Positions 61,474 through 64,000 of a DNA stretch of 64,000 bases are shown one piece after another (position 1 is the stretch's first letter; the number at the start of each line of letters is the position of its first letter). Under the pieces are notes generated by a model. It was not told the origin of the DNA, did not search any database, and saw nothing but the letters and a program-made list of their open reading frames with translations. Position numbers and translations under genes: made by a program. Where the stretch lies: positions 1-64,000 of the forward strand of contig JAETOO010000007.1 in the NCBI GenBank assembly GCA_021771715.1, written 5' to 3'. This stretch comes from Oscillospiraceae bacterium (GTDB lineage: Bacteria > Bacillota > Clostridia > Lachnospirales > Lachnospiraceae).

Positions 61474-62391
61474 TCACTTTTCCAGCTTGATTCTCGGATC
61501 CACCAGCGCGCACAGAATGTCAGAGATCAGGTTGCACACCAGCAGGATCGCCCCCAGGAAGATCGTCAGCCCCATGATCACCGTGTAATCGCGGTTGCTC
61601 ACGGAATTGACGAACTCCTTCCCGATGCCGGGGATCGTAAAAATATTTTCCACCACGAAGCTTCCCGTCAGCAGGAACGCGATCATCGGCCCGGAGATCG
61701 TCACGACCGGGATCATCGCATTTTTCATGACATGCACGAGGATAATCCGCGCTCTGCCAATCCCCTTCGCCCGCGCCATGATCACATAGTCCTGGTGCAG
61801 CGCCTCCGTCATGCTGCTCTTGACCAGCTTCGCGATCTGCGCAAACGGGTACACCGCCAGGGTGATCACCGGAAGCACGTAGTGCTGCCACGTCCCGAGC
61901 CCCACGACCGGGAACCACTGCAGCTTCACGCCGCAGACCAGCATCAGCAGCAGCGCCAGCACGTAGTTCGGTATGCTGATGCCCAGAATCGTCATCACCA
62001 TCAGCCCACCGCGGACAGATTCTTTTTTCGTCAGCGCCATGCAGATCCCCGTCACCGTCCCCAGGATCAGCGAGATCGCGTAGGCCAGAAGCCCAAGCCG
62101 CATCGTGCACGGCGCCGCCGCCGCGATCAGCTCATTCACGGTCGTCCCCACCTTTTTGTAGGAGACGCCCAGATCTCCGTGCGCCAGATTCTTCAGGTAC
62201 ATCGCAAACTGCGTCATCACCGGCTGATCCAGCCCGTAGTAGCTCATGATCTTGTCCTGCACGGACTGATTCACATTTTCGATCTGAAACGGATTGCCCG
62301 GCATCAGCCTCGTCAGAAAAAACGTGACGAAGATCAGCGCAAACAGGCTGATCAGGCCCATCAGGATCCGCTTTCCGATATATTTCGTCAT
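61474..62391 (-). CDS. oppB: ABC transporter permease (OppB/DppB)
   Basis: This is an inner-membrane permease of 305 residues, with six helices, beginning MTKYIGKRILMGLISLFALIF. The EAA loop is DYVIMARAKGIGRARIILVHVM. ATG 62391 follows AAAGGAAG by about 8 nt. The frame is open to 62442 without a site. It is 67 nt after the ferredoxin gene and 10 nt before oppC. Confidence 0.94.
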   Translation of the reverse strand: MTKYIGKRILMGLISLFALIFVTFFLTRLMPGNPFQIENVNQSVQDKIMSYYGLDQPVMTQFAMYLKNLAHGDLGVSYKKVGTTVNELIAAAAPCTMRLGLLAYAISLILGTVTGICMALTKKESVRGGLMVMTILGISIPNYVLALLLMLVCGVKLQWFPVVGLGTWQHYVLPVITLAVYPFAQIAKLVKSSMTEALHQDYVIMARAKGIGRARIILVHVMKNAMIPVVTISGPMIAFLLTGSFVVENIFTIPGIGKEFVNSVSNRDYTVIMGLTIFLGAILLVCNLISDILCALVDPRIKLEK

Positions 62392-62458
62392 TCTGCTGCT
62401 TCCTTTCCCGCGGCAGAGCACACGCCCTTTGGCGCTCTGCACACTCAGATATCCTTTC

Positions 62459-62746
62459 TCACGCCTCCGCGGACGGCCGCTTCACCGGGACGAACCGCGC
62501 CTGGTTCATCAGCGGATGCTGCAGCCGGATCGCGCCCTCCTGCCGGCAGACCATGACACAGCTCCCGCAGTAGTAGCACTCTCCCGGATAGGCGACGATC
62601 GGCGTCTTCCCCTTCTCCGGGTTCGGCAGCAGAATGTCGACCTGACAGATATTGACACAGCGATTGCAGCCCACGCACTTCTCGCTGTCAAATACCAGCG
62701 GGCGCGCGCTGCACGGAATCACGGATGCATATAACTCTTTTTCCAT
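62459..62746 (-). CDS. Ferredoxin with two 4Fe-4S clusters
   Basis: This is a 95-residue electron carrier with two CxxCxxCxxxC motifs: CVGCNRCVNIC and CYYCGSCVMVC. The N- and C-terminal extensions recall the beta subunit of adenylylsulfate-reductase-like enzymes. It lies between a flavoprotein gene (181 nt upstream) and the opp genes (67 nt downstream) and probably serves the flavoprotein. Confidence 0.9.
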   Translation of the reverse strand: MEKELYASVIPCSARPLVFDSEKCVGCNRCVNICQVDILLPNPEKGKTPIVAYPGECYYCGSCVMVCRQEGAIRLQHPLMNQARFVPVKRPSAEA

Positions 62747-62927
62747 TTTCTTTTTCCCTCACGTAATTAACGAATCTATTCCACGAACAGGACACAGGAA
62801 CTATCCTTTTCGTCAAACCAAACGAGCATCTGCGACCTGCCCCCTCGAGATGAACGCAGGTCCGCTCTTCTCGTCAAACCTCACATCTGTACCTCGCTCC
62901 GCAGCCATCTCTTCATCGCTCCCCAGA

Positions 62928-64000
62928 TTATCCCCTACGGTAGCGCGCGTCCCCGTCGACATAGTCCGCGTTCCGCTTCTCGTACTCTTCCTTCAGATCT
63001 CCGAAGTACCCCTTCGGCACCGTCCCGCGCACCACCTGGCCGGACGCGTCGAGCCGGATCGTGATGAAGCAGTCGTCCTTCGGCGGGTCCATCTCCGGGA
63101 AATCGCTCCGCGAAAAGCACAGCGGCTCCGAGCTCGACTCGCGCAGCAGACACGCCTGCAGGATCAGCTTTGCCACCGTCAGGATGTCAAACACCTCGTG
63201 CGCGCGCATTAGCTCGTGCGGGTTCGACGCGCCGACCTGCGGCACTGCCTCCCGCTCATACTGCTCCAGAAGCTCCAGCCCCTGGTTCAGCAGATCCCTG
63301 CACTTGACGCCGCCGCAGTAGTTCTGCATCGCTTTGGAGATCGCCATGTTCAGCTCTCTCCAGTCCATCCCGTTCTCCACCTCCATCGGGTGATACAGCC
63401 GCGCCTTCTCCGCGTCGCAGAATGCCCGGTCAATCTCGCCGTACTCGACATCCTCGGCCGCCTTCGCCGCCTTGCGCCCCGCGTAGTAGCCGGTCGCGCA
63501 CGCGTACCCGCAGCAGTCCGACGCGTAGAGCTGATCGCCCGCCGCGTAGATGCCGTCAATATTCGTCTTCAGATCCCAGTCGGTGATGATGCCGCCCGGC
63601 GCTCCGAACAGCTGCCGCTCCTGCGGCAGAAAGTCCGCGGACTGCCAGCCGTTCCCGTAGCTCTGCAACATGTGCTGCGTGGGATCAAAGCCTCGCTCCG
63701 TATAATTCTTGAGGATCGGGATCTTCGTCTTCCCCTCCTCCCCTACCATCACGCCCCAGATGACCTTGCGCTCCATCTCCGGCATCCGGCTCAGGTCCGC
63801 GTAAAACGGAAGCTGGTAGCCTCTTCGCATCAGCTCGGCAAAATCCAGCGTCTCCGGCCCGCGGTACTCGTACTTCGGATTGTCGATGACGCCGCCCTTC
63901 AGGAAGAACTTCTGTCCCGGAGCCGGATAGTACCGCTCCGAGACCGTCTTGAGCTCCACGCCGTCGCGGTTCACATACGGGATCTCCACGCCTCTGGCAT
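62928..64000 (-). CDS. FAD-dependent fumarate reductase/succinate dehydrogenase-like flavoprotein, C-terminal part
   Basis: The gene is cut by the right window edge, so at least 357 C-terminal residues are seen. They belong to the FRD/SDH/AprA flavoprotein group: the FAD-binding end IDGIYAAGDQLYASDCCGYACATGYYAGRKAA and the helical C-terminal domain with MRAHEVFDILTVAKLILQACLLRES. The closest kind may be AprA-like enzymes with a ferredoxin partner, which fits the adjacent gene. The substrate is not known. The frame stays open to 64000. Confidence 0.85.
   Translation of the reverse strand, partial: ARGVEIPYVNRDGVELKTVSERYYPAPGQKFFLKGGVIDNPKYEYRGPETLDFAELMRRGYQLPFYADLSRMPEMERKVIWGVMVGEEGKTKIPILKNYTERGFDPTQHMLQSYGNGWQSADFLPQERQLFGAPGGIITDWDLKTNIDGIYAAGDQLYASDCCGYACATGYYAGRKAAKAAEDVEYGEIDRAFCDAEKARLYHPMEVENGMDWRELNMAISKAMQNYCGGVKCRDLLNQGLELLEQYEREAVPQVGASNPHELMRAHEVFDILTVAKLILQACLLRESSSEPLCFSRSDFPEMDPPKDDCFITIRLDASGQVVRGTVPKGYFGDLKEEYEKRNADYVDGDARYRRG

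Overview
The window looks like a piece of a chromosome from a GC-rich, spore-forming gut Clostridia, most likely a Lachnospiraceae. The evidence is the spore genes (spoIIP, gpr, one small acid-soluble spore protein), Gram-positive-type Shine-Dalgarno sites (GGAGG) on almost every gene, anaerobic-type enzymes, and the core order holA-rpsT-gpr-spoIIP-lepA-hemW typical of that group. Almost all genes lie on the minus strand, as expected on one replichore. No tRNA, rRNA, CRISPR array, transposase or phage gene was seen.

Layout. 1-284: one copy of a long nested-hairpin repeat. 0.3-9 kb: a glycosidase-like protein, hisS, a hybrid sensor kinase, a membrane-anchored XRE regulator and a MATE exporter. 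9-24.7 kb: the conserved core hemW, lepA, spoIIP, gpr, rpsT, holA. It is broken by a DegV protein and MATE exporter with a 166-bp MITE-like element, by a BrnT-type toxin-antitoxin cassette between 29-bp direct repeats, and by a three-gene sugar operon (FGGY kinase, propeller protein, UlaG-like lactonase). 24.7-34.3 kb: a MurE-like ligase, a VanY-like carboxypeptidase, a two-component system, a spore protein and a padR-DUF1700-DUF4097-pspC envelope operon. 34.3-37 kb: a second copy of the nested-hairpin repeat, a small AT-rich gene, an SdpI homologue and a third MATE exporter.

37.1-46.8 kb holds the most striking locus. It is a ten-gene Mrp/Mbh-type membrane operon in the order mrpE, F, G, mbhD, a fused mbhE-mrpB, mrpC, and then four NuoL/M/N-like antiporter subunits. 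No hydrogenase or other redox subunit is present. 47-56.4 kb: a CAAX protease, a polytopic membrane protein, aspartate kinase, an HD phosphohydrolase, an iron alcohol dehydrogenase, and MarR, MerR/TipAS and TetR regulators with a flavodoxin. 56.5-64 kb: an oligopeptide-type ABC importer behind a ferredoxin and a flavoprotein that runs off the right edge.

The genome shows repeated in-frame repeat growth in linkers (hemW, the DUF1700 protein, the VanY-like protein, and an intergenic 36-bp array). It also carries several small palindromic elements. Starts were moved downstream of the longest ORF wherever a good Shine-Dalgarno site pointed to an internal ATG, GTG or TTG.
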